From positions 186,001 through 250,000 of the forward strand of contig NZ_CANKWO010000002.1 of NCBI RefSeq assembly GCF_947487515.1: a DNA stretch of 64,000 nt. The letters run 5' to 3'. The stretch is from an uncultured Litoreibacter sp. Lineage in GTDB: Bacteria; Pseudomonadota; Alphaproteobacteria; Rhodobacterales; Rhodobacteraceae. This document shows, in pieces, positions 54,180 to 63,767 of the stretch (position 1 is the first letter of the stretch; each line of letters begins with the position of its first letter). The notes beneath the pieces were generated by a model. The model was given only the letters and a program-made list of their open reading frames with translations, made no database searches and was not told the DNA's origin. Made by a program: the position numbers and the translations under genes.

Positions 54180-55136
54180 ATGAGTTTCCGACTGCAACCC
54201 GCCTCTCCTGCCCGTCCAAACCGCTGCCAACTTTTCGGCCCAGGCTCACGCACTGCGTTGTTTGAAAAAATGGCCGCCTCCGCCGCTGACGTCATCAACC
54301 TTGATCTCGAAGATTCCGTGGCCCCAACGGATAAGGACGTGGCCCGTGCAAATGTCATTCAGGCCACTCATGACGTGGATTGGGGCACCAAGTATCTGTC
54401 CGTTCGCATCAACGGGTTGGACACCCCTTACTGGTACCGAGATGTCGTTGATTTACTTGAGCAATCTTCCGAACGCCTTGACCAGATCATGATCCCGAAG
54501 GTCGGATGTGCCGCAGATATCTACGCTGTAGACGCTTTGGTCACTGCGATTGAGGCCGCAAAGGGACGTCAGAAAAAGATCAGTTTCGAAGTCATCATCG
54601 AAAGCGCCGCGGGCATTGCTCACGCCGAGGAAATCGCCGCGTCCTCTCCAAGGTTGCAGGCCATGTCGTTGGGCGCTGCCGATTTCGCGGCCTCTATGGG
54701 GATGCAAACCACCGGCATCGGAGGCACCCAAGACAATTACTACATGCTGCAGGGCGGCAACCAGCACTGGTCTGACCCATGGCATTGGGCGCAAGCCAAG
54801 ATCGTGGCCGCCGCGCGGACCCACGGCGTGCTGCCAGTTGACGGCCCGTTCGGGGACTTCTCGGATGATGAGGGCTTCCGCGCTCAAGCCCGCCGCTCTG
54901 CGGTACTGGGCATGGTGGGGAAATGGGCGATCCACCCCAAACAAATTGCATTGTCCAATGAGGTGTTCACCCCCTCCGAAGAACAAGTCAACGAAGCCCG
55001 CGAGATCCTCGCTGCGATGGAAACGGCCAAGGCCAATGGCGAAGGCGCCACGGTGTATAAAGGCCGGTTGGTAGACATTGCCTCCATCAAACAAGCTGAG
55101 GTCATCGTGACTCAATTCGAGATGATCAACAGCTAA
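54180..55136 (+). CDS. mcl1: L-malyl-CoA/beta-methylmalyl-CoA lyase
   Basis: 318 residues of the HpcH/HpaI/CitE class. Its start MSFRLQPASPARPNRCQLFG and the residues DLEDSVAP (metal-binding Glu/Asp, near 48-55) and FEVIIESAAGIAHAEEI (near 139-155) are those of Rhodobacter Mcl1. It cleaves erythro-beta-methylmalyl-CoA to propionyl-CoA and glyoxylate, and malyl-CoA to acetyl-CoA and glyoxylate, the end of the ethylmalonyl-CoA pathway. It stands alone on its strand between tesA and the AraC remnants. Confidence 0.95.
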   Translation: MSFRLQPASPARPNRCQLFGPGSRTALFEKMAASAADVINLDLEDSVAPTDKDVARANVIQATHDVDWGTKYLSVRINGLDTPYWYRDVVDLLEQSSERLDQIMIPKVGCAADIYAVDALVTAIEAAKGRQKKISFEVIIESAAGIAHAEEIAASSPRLQAMSLGAADFAASMGMQTTGIGGTQDNYYMLQGGNQHWSDPWHWAQAKIVAAARTHGVLPVDGPFGDFSDDEGFRAQARRSAVLGMVGKWAIHPKQIALSNEVFTPSEEQVNEAREILAAMETAKANGEGATVYKGRLVDIASIKQAEVIVTQFEMINS

Positions 55137-55143
55137 AAGAGAC

Positions 55144-55171
55144 GGGCCGCTGTCTTCCGGACGAGCGGCCC
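55144..55171. other. GC-rich hairpin after mcl1
   Basis: GGGCCGCT (55144-55151) pairs with AGCGGCCC (55164-55171) across a 12-base loop, starting 8 bases after the mcl1 stop. There is no T run on either side, so it may stabilise the 3' end or be a weak terminator. Confidence 0.5.
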
Positions 55172-55179
55172 GCTGCGGT

Positions 55180-56026
55180 CTACTTCAAGGGCAGACAAAC
55201 CTCGGTTAGCAGGTCTTCGGCTGCGGTATCAGATGGGTCATTCAGATAGATTTCCATCGCAGGGGCGTCCCGAGGCTCTTCCCCACTTTGCGGAAGCCAC
55301 TCGCCATAAAGATAGTCATATCCGGCCTTCAATCCCGAATATGAACCTTTGAACGTCATCACCGCAACTTTGCCTGGCGTGATTGTCAAATCTTCCATGT
55401 CCTCGGGCATCACAAAATCATCACCGACCAAAATACCCGCGTGGCTGCGCAATTTTGCTTCAGCAACCGCATTCGGGTCATCGTAGTATACCCCCGCCAT
55501 GCCTCGTGCAGCTGGCCAAAGCCCGCGGGATGAAAACATCGCGGACAATGCCTCAAACTTCTTGCCTATTTCCATATATGCGCCGGTATGGCCAAGTGCT
55601 GCCAAGTGCGGCCAAGCGTCCAGCTGGTCGTGTTTTTATATCTACAGGATACATTGTGTAACTTCCTTTTTCGTTTTCCAAACGAGGCGGGATCACCGCC
55701 ACGCGCGATCGAAACGCAGCTGGAGTTAAGCCATGCCCTTCGCGAAACACCCGTGAGAAGCTCGACACATTGTCATACCCCACACGCTTGGCGATCTGAT
55801 TCACTGTCCAGTCCTTTTGAACCAACCAGCAGGCCGCTCGGTACATACGCACCCTGCGCACGGCCGCAGCACAGGTCTCTCCGGTCATCCCGTGAAAGAC
55901 GCGATGCCAGTGAAATCTGCTCATCGCAGCCACATCTGCCAACACATCCAATGACAGGTCCTCAGCAGGATTGTCGTAGATGTAATCCATGACGCGCAGC
56001 AGGCGGGCCTCGTAGGGGTTCTTCAT
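55180..56026 (-). pseudogene. AraC-type regulator with GyrI-like domain, split by a frameshift
   Basis: The 5' part (56026 down to about 55610) encodes two AraC helix-turn-helix motifs (DVLADVAAMSRFHWHRVFH and VNQIAKRVGYDNVSSFSRVF) and the linker YPVDIKTRPAGRLAALG. The 3' part (about 55605 to 55180) continues in another frame as LAALGHTGAYMEIGKKFEAL, a GyrI/AraC effector-binding domain, up to CLPLK. Removing one copy of a 10-bp tandem duplication at 55591-55610 restores a single 279-residue protein. The truncated products still contain intact domains. Either a real recent inactivation or a sequencing/assembly error. It is downstream of, and convergent with, mcl1. Confidence 0.85.
55591..55610. 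repeat. 10-bp tandem duplication causing a frameshift
   Basis: GCCAAGTGCT at 55591-55600 and GCCAAGTGCG at 55601-55610 are adjacent (nine of ten bases identical), and a related third unit GCCAAGCGTC follows at 55611-55620. Deleting ten bases makes the AraC-GyrI reading frame continuous. Confidence 0.85.
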
Positions 56027-56143
56027 TCTTAACTCCGTTCCGTCACGCTGGAAGGTCTACCTTAGGGCAAATTCACAAATCTTGCTGAGTTGCATCTGCC
56101 GCAAAGCATGGTCATATAGCCACCAAGCAACTTGGAGTCCCAA

Positions 56144-57106
56144 ATGACCAACTACCTTGAGTTCGAAAAGCCCCTTGCTGAAATTGAAGGCAAAGCCGAA
56201 GAGCTACGCGCCATGGCCCGCGAAAACGAGGAAATGGACATTGAAAAGGAAGCCGAAGCGCTGGATCAAAAGGCCGCAGACCTATTGCAAGACATGTACA
56301 AGGACCTAACCCCTTGGCGCAAATGTCTGGTTGCCCGTCATCCCGACCGCCCGCATTGCAAAGACTACATTGAGGCCCTGTTCGACGAATACACGCCGCT
56401 GGCCGGTGACCGGAACTTCGCAGATGACCACGCGGTCATGGGGGGCTTGGCCCGCCTTGGAGATCGCTCGGTGGTCGTGATCGGTCAGGAAAAAGGCCAC
56501 GACACCAAATCCCGCATCGAGCGAAATTTCGGCATGGCCCGCCCAGAAGGATACCGCAAGGCGATCCGCCTTATGGACCTCGCGCACCGCTTTGGCTTGC
56601 CGGTGATAACCCTTGTGGACACTCCAGGCGCCTACCCGGGCAAAGGCGCGGAGGAGCGTGGACAATCGGAAGCCATCGCGCGCTCGACCCAGAAATGCTT
56701 GGAGATCGGGGTGCCATTGGTCTCTGTTATTATCGGTGAAGGCGGGTCCGGCGGGGCGGTGGCCTTTGCCACTGCTAACCGTGTCGCCATGCTGGAGCAT
56801 TCAATCTACTCGGTCATCACTCCCGAAGGTTGTGCCGCAATCTTGTGGAAAAACGCCGAGAAAATGCGCGAAGCCGCCGAAGCCCTGCGCCTGACCGCTC
56901 AGGATCTGAACCAACTGGGTGTTTGTGACCGCATCATCCCAGAGCCGGTTGGCGGGGCGCAACGGGACGCCAAGGCCGCGATCGAGGAAGTGGGGAAAGC
57001 ACTCGGTGAAATGATCGACGAGCTGTCTAAAATGGACAGCGCCGCGCTGATCAAAGACCGCCGGAGCAAATACCTAGGGCTGGGTTCAAAAGGACTGGCC
57101 GCTTAG
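56144..57106 (+). CDS. accA: acetyl-CoA carboxylase carboxyltransferase, alpha subunit
   Basis: 320 residues from the ATG at 56144, with GGAG upstream. [21 protein letters not shown] is the conserved start; the crotonase-like core carries [22 protein letters not shown] and [12 protein letters not shown], and [15 protein letters not shown] near 215-229. It transfers CO2 from biotin to acetyl-CoA with AccD, the first step of fatty acid synthesis. It is convergent with the PPOX gene. Confidence 0.97.
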   Translation: MTNYLEFEKPLAEIEGKAEELRAMARENEEMDIEKEAEALDQKAADLLQDMYKDLTPWRKCLVARHPDRPHCKDYIEALFDEYTPLAGDRNFADDHAVMGGLARLGDRSVVVIGQEKGHDTKSRIERNFGMARPEGYRKAIRLMDLAHRFGLPVITLVDTPGAYPGKGAEERGQSEAIARSTQKCLEIGVPLVSVIIGEGGSGGAVAFATANRVAMLEHSIYSVITPEGCAAILWKNAEKMREAAEALRLTAQDLNQLGVCDRIIPEPVGGAQRDAKAAIEEVGKALGEMIDELSKMDSAALIKDRRSKYLGLGSKGLAA

Positions 57107-57116
57107 GCCAATCTGC

Positions 57117-57719
57117 CTACCACATTGTATCCTTGGCACGCGCGCCCCATGCCGCGTCATAGGTCTTGCCATCAAATCCGGCTTTGAGCTCCGCAAGCAT
57201 GTCGCCAACGGACGGCAGCTCAACGTCTGCCGGCCTTCCTCGCCACAAGTTCGCGCGCATCAAGGCGCGGGCGCATTGGGAATACACCTCATTGATTTTG
57301 ATCACGATGACGGATCGCGGCAGGCGCCCCTTATCGCTGAATCGAGAACGGAACTGTTCGTCAAATGTAACCTTCGCGTCGCCGTTGACGCGAACGACAT
57401 TATTTGACCCTGCCACCATAAACATCAAGGCAATGCGCGGATCACGAACGATGTTGCGCAGGCTGTCGATACGGTTGTTCCCGCGCCAGTCCGGCATCGC
57501 CAGAGTGAACTCATCCAACTCCTGCACAACAGGGCCATCGTCACCACGCGGCGAGCCATCGACGCCTTCCGGCCCCACGGTCGAAATCACGCAGAACTGG
57601 GATGCCTCGATCCACTTGCGGTAAGCAGGCGTCAAACGGTCCGCAACCTTCACCAAAGATGCCTCCGCAGGGGCGCCGTAAACTGCGTCTAGCTGGGCAA
57701 CATCAGTGACAAATTCCAT
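57117..57719 (-). CDS. pyridoxamine 5'-phosphate oxidase-family FMN-binding protein
   Basis: 200 residues with the split-barrel flavin fold. FCVISTVGPEGVDGSPRGD (about 42-60) and the strand FTLAMPDWRGNNRIDSLRNIVRDPRIALMF (about 72-101) match the MSMEG_1061-like subgroup, not PdxH. It may reduce or bind an F420/FMN-type substrate. It lies 1 base after the plsC stop on the minus strand. Confidence 0.85.
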   Translation of the reverse strand: MEFVTDVAQLDAVYGAPAEASLVKVADRLTPAYRKWIEASQFCVISTVGPEGVDGSPRGDDGPVVQELDEFTLAMPDWRGNNRIDSLRNIVRDPRIALMFMVAGSNNVVRVNGDAKVTFDEQFRSRFSDKGRLPRSVIVIKINEVYSQCARALMRANLWRGRPADVELPSVGDMLAELKAGFDGKTYDAAWGARAKDTMW

Positions 57720-58457
57720 CTATGTATCCTTGGGGGTAAATCCGGCCTCTACCAGCAAACGATCAGATGCAGCTTCGACCTCGGCCTCAAGCTGTGCGAT
57801 GAAGGCCTCTTTGGTCAAACCGGCAGCAATCGGATCCAGAAACTCCACGACGGCCACACCTGGTTTTCGGTAGATCCCACGGCGCGGCCAGAAGACGCCT
57901 GCGTTGGTGGCGACCGGATGGCAGGTTTGCCCCAACTGCTCATAGAGGACCGCCGAGCCGATTTTATAGGGCTTCTTCACACCTGGCGCCAAACGTGTGC
58001 CTTGCGAATAGATCACCAATTGGCCGGGCATTTTGTCGCCCTTTTCAACATCCGCCAACATCTTGGAGATTGCCGCACCACGCTTGCCTCGGTTAACCGG
58101 AATGCACCCGATACGGTAAGCGTATTGCCCCAGAATTGGCGCATACAGCAAGATCGCCTTCATAATGAATTTGCCCCGCGGGATCGCGTTGTAGATCATC
58201 AATATATCAAGAAACGACTGGTGTTTCGCGGCGACGAGAACTTCATCCACGGGCGGCGTCCCACGCACTTCGCAGCGCAAATTGATCATCCAGCCCGCAG
58301 TCCAGATCACGTAGCGACAATAGGCGTGGCACGCGGCCACAGCACCGTTGGCGCTGAACATTGCCCAAGGCAAATACACAATCGCCAAAACCGGCATTGC
58401 GGCATACATCGACACATTAAACACCAATGAGCGCACCCATTGCACAGCGTATTTCAT
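57720..58457 (-). CDS. plsC: 1-acyl-sn-glycerol-3-phosphate acyltransferase
   Basis: 245 residues from the ATG at 58457; upstream open extension overlaps ftsX. The membrane segment is about 9-34. HX4D is KHQSFLD (near 79-85), the second conserved block is GCIPVNRGKRGAAI, and the third reads YSQGTRLAPG where the family has FPEGTRS. It makes phosphatidic acid at the inner membrane. It follows ftsX by 2 bases. Confidence 0.93.
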   Translation of the reverse strand: MKYAVQWVRSLVFNVSMYAAMPVLAIVYLPWAMFSANGAVAACHAYCRYVIWTAGWMINLRCEVRGTPPVDEVLVAAKHQSFLDILMIYNAIPRGKFIMKAILLYAPILGQYAYRIGCIPVNRGKRGAAISKMLADVEKGDKMPGQLVIYSQGTRLAPGVKKPYKIGSAVLYEQLGQTCHPVATNAGVFWPRRGIYRKPGVAVVEFLDPIAAGLTKEAFIAQLEAEVEAASDRLLVEAGFTPKDT

Positions 58458-58459
58458 GG

Positions 58460-59383
58460 TCACTTTACCTCGCTCAAAACCCGCAACGCGGCGCTTCGCG
58501 TTGCCCAGAAGGCCACCAAAGCCGCCAGCAACGGAATGGTCAACGGCCAAAGCCAATGCCAGCCTTGAAATCCAAGGCCCGTTAGAAAGGCTCCCTCGTC
58601 CGCCGCGTCAGGCAACAATGCAATCGCGATAGTGGCCAACACCGTCCCAACCGCCGCGCCCAAAGTCGCGCGAATCGTAAACCTGCGTACAAATGCACGG
58701 GCGATATAGACATCTCGCGCCCCCACCAGCCGCGTCACACGGATCACCTGCGCGTTCGCCGCAAGCGCTGCGCGGGCCGCCAACGTGATCATGGCCCCCG
58801 TTGAAAATGCGATCAGAGCAATCGCGATCCACCCCAAACCACGCAGCCGGTTTGCCGCGCTGACAAGTGGACGCCGCCAGCGTGTGTGGTCATCCAAAAA
58901 GGCACCCGGTGCCTCGCCAGCCAAACGCAAACGCAATCCGGCGGCATCATAGCCTTTCTCATCCTCGACAACCTCAATCAGGCGCGGAATCGGCAGGTCC
59001 TCCAAAGGTAAGTCGGGACCGAACCATGGCTCAAGCAGCAACATTTGCTCTTCTTCGGACATGATCCGTGACCGGATAACGCCCGGGGTGGTGCGCAACA
59101 CCTCTTGCGCGGCCAATGTCTGCGCTTCGATCTCTTCGATCGGAGCAGATATCCGAACGGTCGAGGTTTGTGCCAACTCGCTGGCCCATCGTTCGGCCAA
59201 CCGCCCTGTGGCCAAGGACAATGCCAAGGCAAAAACCGCCAGAAACGCCATCGCAGCTGCGGTGAACGTAGTAAGCGTAGCGGTAAATCCAGTGGGGGGA
59301 ACCACACGATCGGCAGCGCGATCCCCACCTGCAAGTTCACCAAGGGAGGCAAGGGCGTCCTTCACTGCGGTCACGATGCTCAC
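58460..59383 (-). CDS. ftsX: cell-division ABC transporter permease FtsX
   Basis: 307 residues. One membrane helix near 33-60 (TFTAAAMAFLAVFALALSLATG), a large periplasmic ECD (about 65-175), and three C-terminal helices (about 186-215, 230-265, 275-300) form the FtsX layout. The family's ARAFVRRFTIRATLGAAVGTVLA segment is present. With FtsE it regulates peptidoglycan hydrolases at the septum. It overlaps ftsE by 4 bases. Confidence 0.93.
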   Translation of the reverse strand: MSIVTAVKDALASLGELAGGDRAADRVVPPTGFTATLTTFTAAAMAFLAVFALALSLATGRLAERWASELAQTSTVRISAPIEEIEAQTLAAQEVLRTTPGVIRSRIMSEEEQMLLLEPWFGPDLPLEDLPIPRLIEVVEDEKGYDAAGLRLRLAGEAPGAFLDDHTRWRRPLVSAANRLRGLGWIAIALIAFSTGAMITLAARAALAANAQVIRVTRLVGARDVYIARAFVRRFTIRATLGAAVGTVLATIAIALLPDAADEGAFLTGLGFQGWHWLWPLTIPLLAALVAFWATRSAALRVLSEVK

Positions 59384-60057
59384 AAATCCGCCCCCGCCAG
59401 TTGTAACCGCTTGTCTTTTATACGCAAAACGCGGGCAGAGACTTGCGCCTTGGTGGAGCGGATCAGGTTCAAATCATGCGTTGCAACCAACACCGATTTG
59501 CCCATTTTGTTCAGCTCGATCAGCAAAGACATCAGCCGCTGAGACATCTCCCAATCGACATTTCCCGTGGGTTCATCCGCCAAAATCACATCCGGCCCCA
59601 TGATGACCGCACGCGCTAAGGCCGCACGCTGCCGCTCCCCTCCGGAGAGTTCCGGCGGCAATTGGTTTTGCTGCTTGGTCAAGCCCACCCAATTGATCAA
59701 ATCCGCAAGGTTTTGACGCTCGCCAGCCACGTCGCGCCCCGAGACAGTCAATGGTAACGCGATGTTTTCGGCAACAGACAGGTGATCGAGGAATTGGCAC
59801 TCTTGGTGAACCACCCCAATGCGGCGGCGGTTTAGGGCGATCTGGTCACGGCCAAGGGTCGCGACGTCTTGATCGAACACCTGCACCAACCCTTTGGACG
59901 CGGCCAATTCCATGTAACACAGCTTCAAAAAGGTCGACTTCCCTGCCCCAGACGGCCCCGTCAAAAAGTGAAACGAGCCAGCCTGCAGCCGTAGCGATAT
60001 ATCCGTCAGCAGATCACCACCACCATAGCTGTAGGCTACATTTTCCAATTCAATCAC
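59380..60057 (-). CDS. ftsE: cell-division ATP-binding protein FtsE
   Basis: 225 residues from the GTG at 60057, with GGAG 8 bases upstream. Upstream in-frame codons have no support. Walker A GPSGAGKST is near 34-42, Q-loop VHQECQFLDH near 83-92, signature SGGERQRAALARA near 139-151, Walker B ILADEPTGNVD near 160-170. ATPase partner of FtsX. GTG starts are uncommon in this window. Confidence 0.95.
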   Translation of the reverse strand: MIELENVAYSYGGGDLLTDISLRLQAGSFHFLTGPSGAGKSTFLKLCYMELAASKGLVQVFDQDVATLGRDQIALNRRRIGVVHQECQFLDHLSVAENIALPLTVSGRDVAGERQNLADLINWVGLTKQQNQLPPELSGGERQRAALARAVIMGPDVILADEPTGNVDWEMSQRLMSLLIELNKMGKSVLVATHDLNLIRSTKAQVSARVLRIKDKRLQLAGADL

Positions 60058-60216
60058 AAGGGAAGCTCCAAATTCGATTGCGCAACAATTACGCCATAGC
60101 TGGCAACAGTTGCAATCAATTGGAAACAACAATGCTTGGAATACGCCTGACCACAGGCTAAGACTTGGTTAGATTTGTGCTGGGCCAAGGCTTTAGCGCA
60201 GGAAAACGGAGATATC

Positions 60217-61137
60217 ATGCGGCTGGTTTGCCCAAATTGCGATGCAGAATATGAAGTTGACGATAGCCTCGTGCCGGCCGAAGGTCGGGACGTGCAGTGC
60301 TCCAATTGCACCACAACTTGGTTTCAAGCCGCAGCAAACGCCCCACAGGACCCTGTCGAAGCAGAACAAACGACAGAGCCCGAGCCTGACCCCAAGCCAG
60401 AGTCAGAGCAGGAGCCAGAGCCGGAACCGCAGTCCGAACCAGCCCCACAGGCACCTGCAGACGCCCCTGAAGCTGAAGCCGAAGAACCGGAAACCGAACC
60501 GGAGTTGCCCGCCGCAGCCATTGCTGCCCTATCTGCGCGCAAGCCCACGGTAAGTGCCGAAGCACTCGACGTGATTCACGAAGAAGTCGCTCTTGAAACT
60601 GCCGCCCGCAAAGCCGAGATGGGCGGTGTCGAGACACAACCCGATTTGGGGTTGGATGATACAGAATCCGAGGCACGCGCGTCTGCCGCGCGGGATCGCA
60701 TGGCACGACGCCGCGGCTTGGAACCGGATACGACCACGATTGAAGACGAAGACGTCGCCTTGGAGCCTGCGCCGCAACGTGATGATTTTCAAAACAAGAA
60801 AGAGTTGCTGCCCGACATTGAAGAGATCAACTCTACCTTGTCGCCCGAAGCCGCTGAGGCAGAAGCAGAAGCCGCGCGCCGCGCGGAGCAGGGCAACGAG
60901 ACGCTCCCCACACGTGGCAGCAGCGGATTTCGCCTTGGTTTTGGCCTGATGTTGCTTCTGGCCGTGGGGCTGATGCTGCTCTACGTCTACGCACCACAGC
61001 TTGCGCAACGCGTGCCCGCGCTAACCGGAGCGTTAGAAAGCTATGTGTCAGGCGTCGACAGTTTGCGCATTTGGCTGGATACCGCCACGCAAGGGCTTGT
61101 CGACAAAATGGGCGATTCAGCAAACGCCGAGCCTTAA
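60217..61137 (+). CDS. zinc-ribbon (MJ0042-type) membrane protein with acidic linker
   Basis: 306 residues from the ATG at 60217 (GGAGA upstream). A zinc ribbon starts the protein: Cys5, Cys8, Cys28, Cys31 around CPNCDAEYEVDDSLVP. Residues 45-110 are almost only Pro, Glu, Gln, Ser and Ala, then a long acidic region, and one membrane helix near 238-260 (LGFGLMLLLAVGLMLLYVYA). It is probably an inner-membrane protein with a cytosolic zinc domain. It is divergent from ftsE. Function unknown. Confidence 0.85.
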   Translation: MRLVCPNCDAEYEVDDSLVPAEGRDVQCSNCTTTWFQAAANAPQDPVEAEQTTEPEPDPKPESEQEPEPEPQSEPAPQAPADAPEAEAEEPETEPELPAAAIAALSARKPTVSAEALDVIHEEVALETAARKAEMGGVETQPDLGLDDTESEARASAARDRMARRRGLEPDTTTIEDEDVALEPAPQRDDFQNKKELLPDIEEINSTLSPEAAEAEAEAARRAEQGNETLPTRGSSGFRLGFGLMLLLAVGLMLLYVYAPQLAQRVPALTGALESYVSGVDSLRIWLDTATQGLVDKMGDSANAEP

Positions 61138-61139
61138 GG

Positions 61140-63734
61140 CTAAAACTGGTCCAGCAGACGTTTCAGGTAATTGCGCTCAATTTCTGGGCGGGCTTGCTCG
61201 CCGGATCTGCGACGAATTTCATCTAGCAATTCGCGGGATCTTCGTTGACGGCTTTCCTCCTGCATCATCTGCTCATCGGAGCCAATCACCCCGTTCGACC
61301 CTTGCTCACGACCCAGCGGGTCACGATTTTGTCGCGACGCCTGATTGCGGTTTTGCCCTTGTTGCGGGTCCCCGTTTTGACGGTCCTGCGCCATCGCTTC
61401 ACTAAGGCTTCGCATTCCTTCGCGCAAAGCTTCCATTGCGTCGGATTGCGCGCCAAGCGCTTCGGCTGTTTCTTCATTGCGCAGGGCATCTTCTGCGCGC
61501 TCCATGGCCTCGCCTGCGCGACCAAGTGCCTCGCGGGCGGCATCGCCCTCAGCAGAGCCTTGCCCCGGTAGGTTGCGCTTCTGACGCTCCAACTCGTCCC
61601 GCAGGGCTTGTTGGCGATCAGCAAGTGACCTTTCCTCGCCGGTTCCGCCTTGCTGTTGACCTTGGGGTTGTTGACGACCCTGCCCTTGCTGGCCGTCTTG
61701 CTCGCCCTGCGCGCCACCTTGACCCTCGTGGCTCTCCCCGCGCCCTTGGCCGCCATTGCGCCCCTCGTTGCCTTCGTTCTCACCGGCTTGCGCATTCGGA
61801 TTGAACTGCTCTTGCAGGTCGCGAAACGCTTCGTCACTTAGGCCTTGCTGATCACGCAACGACTCTTGCAAACCTTCCATGGCTTGTTGCCCTGGGCTTT
61901 GCTGGCTTTCAGAGCCCTGCCCTTCGGCCACCTGCATGTTCTTCATCATTTCCATCAACTGATCCAGCAGGGCCTGTGCTTCGGCCATTTGGCCCTCTTC
62001 CATCAACCGCTGAATTTCATCCAGCATTTGTTGAAGCTGATCTTCGGTGATTGTTTGTGTCTTGCCTTGCGCTTGCTGCTGCTCGCCGCCCTCTTGGCCC
62101 TCTTGCGCCAGTTGCTCCATATACTGCTGCATGGCGTCGTTGAGCTCTTGCATCAGCTCAGCGATCTCTTCGCTGGTGGCGCCTTCCTTCATCGCATCCG
62201 ACAGCCGATCTTGCGCACGCTGTAGGCGCTCAAGCGCGTTGGATAGCCGCCCGTCCTCCAGCAAAATCGCGGCCCGCCAAAGCATGTCTGCGATTTCTTC
62301 CTGCTTCTCATCAGAGATGCCAAACTCTGTGGCCAGTTCCAGCCGCGTGATCGCCATTCTGACCGTCAGATAGGCGACTTCGCTGGAAAAGAAACCTTCG
62401 GGGTCATAGGTCACCGTGCGCAAAACCTGACTTATGCGCGGCGCATTCTCGCGGGACCAAAGCAGATCGCGACGTTGCTCGACCAGAGCCTTGGCAATGG
62501 GCTGAAAGAACCGCCGAGTAGGTAACTCTGCCGACATCGGGGCTGGTTGGCTTTGTTGCTCGGACACATCCGTGACCGAAAGATCGATCACAACGGGCAA
62601 TCCGGCCCATGGGTGCTCTGACAAGTTTTCGATCAGCGTCTCCGAAAACGCTGCCCGCCCGCCAGAGATGGGCATTGGCAAATCCAGCACGACATCCTCG
62701 CGAGGCTCGGGGGCCACAACCAACCCATAGCGCCGATCCACAGCCGCCAAATCCAGCGACAACGTCGCCGTTCCTCCCATTACCCCGTAGTCATCCGAGG
62801 CGGAGAACGGCAATTCCATTTCGCCGTTCAACTTGCGCGAAACTTCGCCCTCTACGTGAACCGTCGGAGGGGCATCGGCCAGCGCCGTCACCTGCCACTC
62901 TGCGACATCATCGCCGCCGATCTGGATTGTCCCGTCATTATTTATGACACGGTTGAACGCCGTTTCAGGCTGCTCTCCTTCGGGGTGCGCTTCGCCCGAA
63001 ACCGTTTCTGTGAACGTCAAACTTCCGACTTGGCCGTAAAGTCGCACCGTTAGGTCGCTGCCTTTTGGAACAGTCAGTTCTGTCACTTTGACATCGTTCA
63101 AATACAAGCTCGGCTTACCGGTGTAGGCCGGTGGCTCGATCCAGATTTCCCATGCAGGGCCTGCGGCGACGGCTTGGCCCATTACGCCAGTTGTCAGATC
63201 GTCCAGTGAGCCGCTTCGCCAAAGACTGCCGAACCCCGCCGTCATGACAAACAAAAGCAACGCCACATAGCGAAGGGCGTATGGGTCGTGCTTTGACACC
63301 TGCAAATTCGGAGAAACGGCGGCAGCCTCATCAAGGCGGGCCTGCATGCGCGCCTTATGGGCCTGCCAGATCGCTAAGGACGAAGCATCCCCAGCCCCCA
63401 GCGCCTGCGTGTCCATTGCGGCGGTTACAGGTCGCCCCACCATTGTTTGGTCAATACGTGTCAGCGCGTCCTGCCAACGCGGCCGCTGAAACCGACGCCA
63501 CGCAAACAGCATCGCCCAGCCCAACCCGATGAAAAATGCAGCAGCCACCCCCCAAAGAACCGCAGGGGAGGAACCGGCCCCCGCCGCCAGCAACGCCACC
63601 GAAATGCCCGCGAATAAAACCGCCCAAAGCGGCCAGAAAGCATGTGTGATCCGCTCTGCCCAAAGCCCCGCCAGCGTCAGCCGCGCAGGCCAGATCAAAG
63701 CGGAAAGGTTCAGGTCAGTGTCAGGCTTGGTCAT
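61140..63734 (-). CDS. DUF4175 (TIGR02302) large membrane protein
   Basis: 864 residues. Membrane helices lie near 27-48, 52-75 and 150-168. A beta-rich periplasmic region follows (170-430), including LPTRRFFQPIAKALVEQRRDLLWSREN. A helical stretch of Gln, Glu, Met repeats (about 530-640) and a very Gln/Gly/Asn-rich low-complexity region (about 640-810) end with RRSRELLDEIRRRSGEQARPE. This domain order is that of the alphaproteobacterial DUF4175 family, of unknown function. It is convergent with the zinc-ribbon gene (3 bases) and downstream of lysA on the same strand. Confidence 0.9.
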   Translation of the reverse strand: MTKPDTDLNLSALIWPARLTLAGLWAERITHAFWPLWAVLFAGISVALLAAGAGSSPAVLWGVAAAFFIGLGWAMLFAWRRFQRPRWQDALTRIDQTMVGRPVTAAMDTQALGAGDASSLAIWQAHKARMQARLDEAAAVSPNLQVSKHDPYALRYVALLLFVMTAGFGSLWRSGSLDDLTTGVMGQAVAAGPAWEIWIEPPAYTGKPSLYLNDVKVTELTVPKGSDLTVRLYGQVGSLTFTETVSGEAHPEGEQPETAFNRVINNDGTIQIGGDDVAEWQVTALADAPPTVHVEGEVSRKLNGEMELPFSASDDYGVMGGTATLSLDLAAVDRRYGLVVAPEPREDVVLDLPMPISGGRAAFSETLIENLSEHPWAGLPVVIDLSVTDVSEQQSQPAPMSAELPTRRFFQPIAKALVEQRRDLLWSRENAPRISQVLRTVTYDPEGFFSSEVAYLTVRMAITRLELATEFGISDEKQEEIADMLWRAAILLEDGRLSNALERLQRAQDRLSDAMKEGATSEEIAELMQELNDAMQQYMEQLAQEGQEGGEQQQAQGKTQTITEDQLQQMLDEIQRLMEEGQMAEAQALLDQLMEMMKNMQVAEGQGSESQQSPGQQAMEGLQESLRDQQGLSDEAFRDLQEQFNPNAQAGENEGNEGRNGGQGRGESHEGQGGAQGEQDGQQGQGRQQPQGQQQGGTGEERSLADRQQALRDELERQKRNLPGQGSAEGDAAREALGRAGEAMERAEDALRNEETAEALGAQSDAMEALREGMRSLSEAMAQDRQNGDPQQGQNRNQASRQNRDPLGREQGSNGVIGSDEQMMQEESRQRRSRELLDEIRRRSGEQARPEIERNYLKRLLDQF

Positions 63735-63767
63735 CCAGTCATCCCAAAGGGTTAACGCACCATAGCG

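Noticed and set aside
60360-60500. Tandem repeats encoding Pro/Glu
   Set aside because: The bases are not regular repeats; it is a low-complexity acidic linker within the zinc-ribbon protein.
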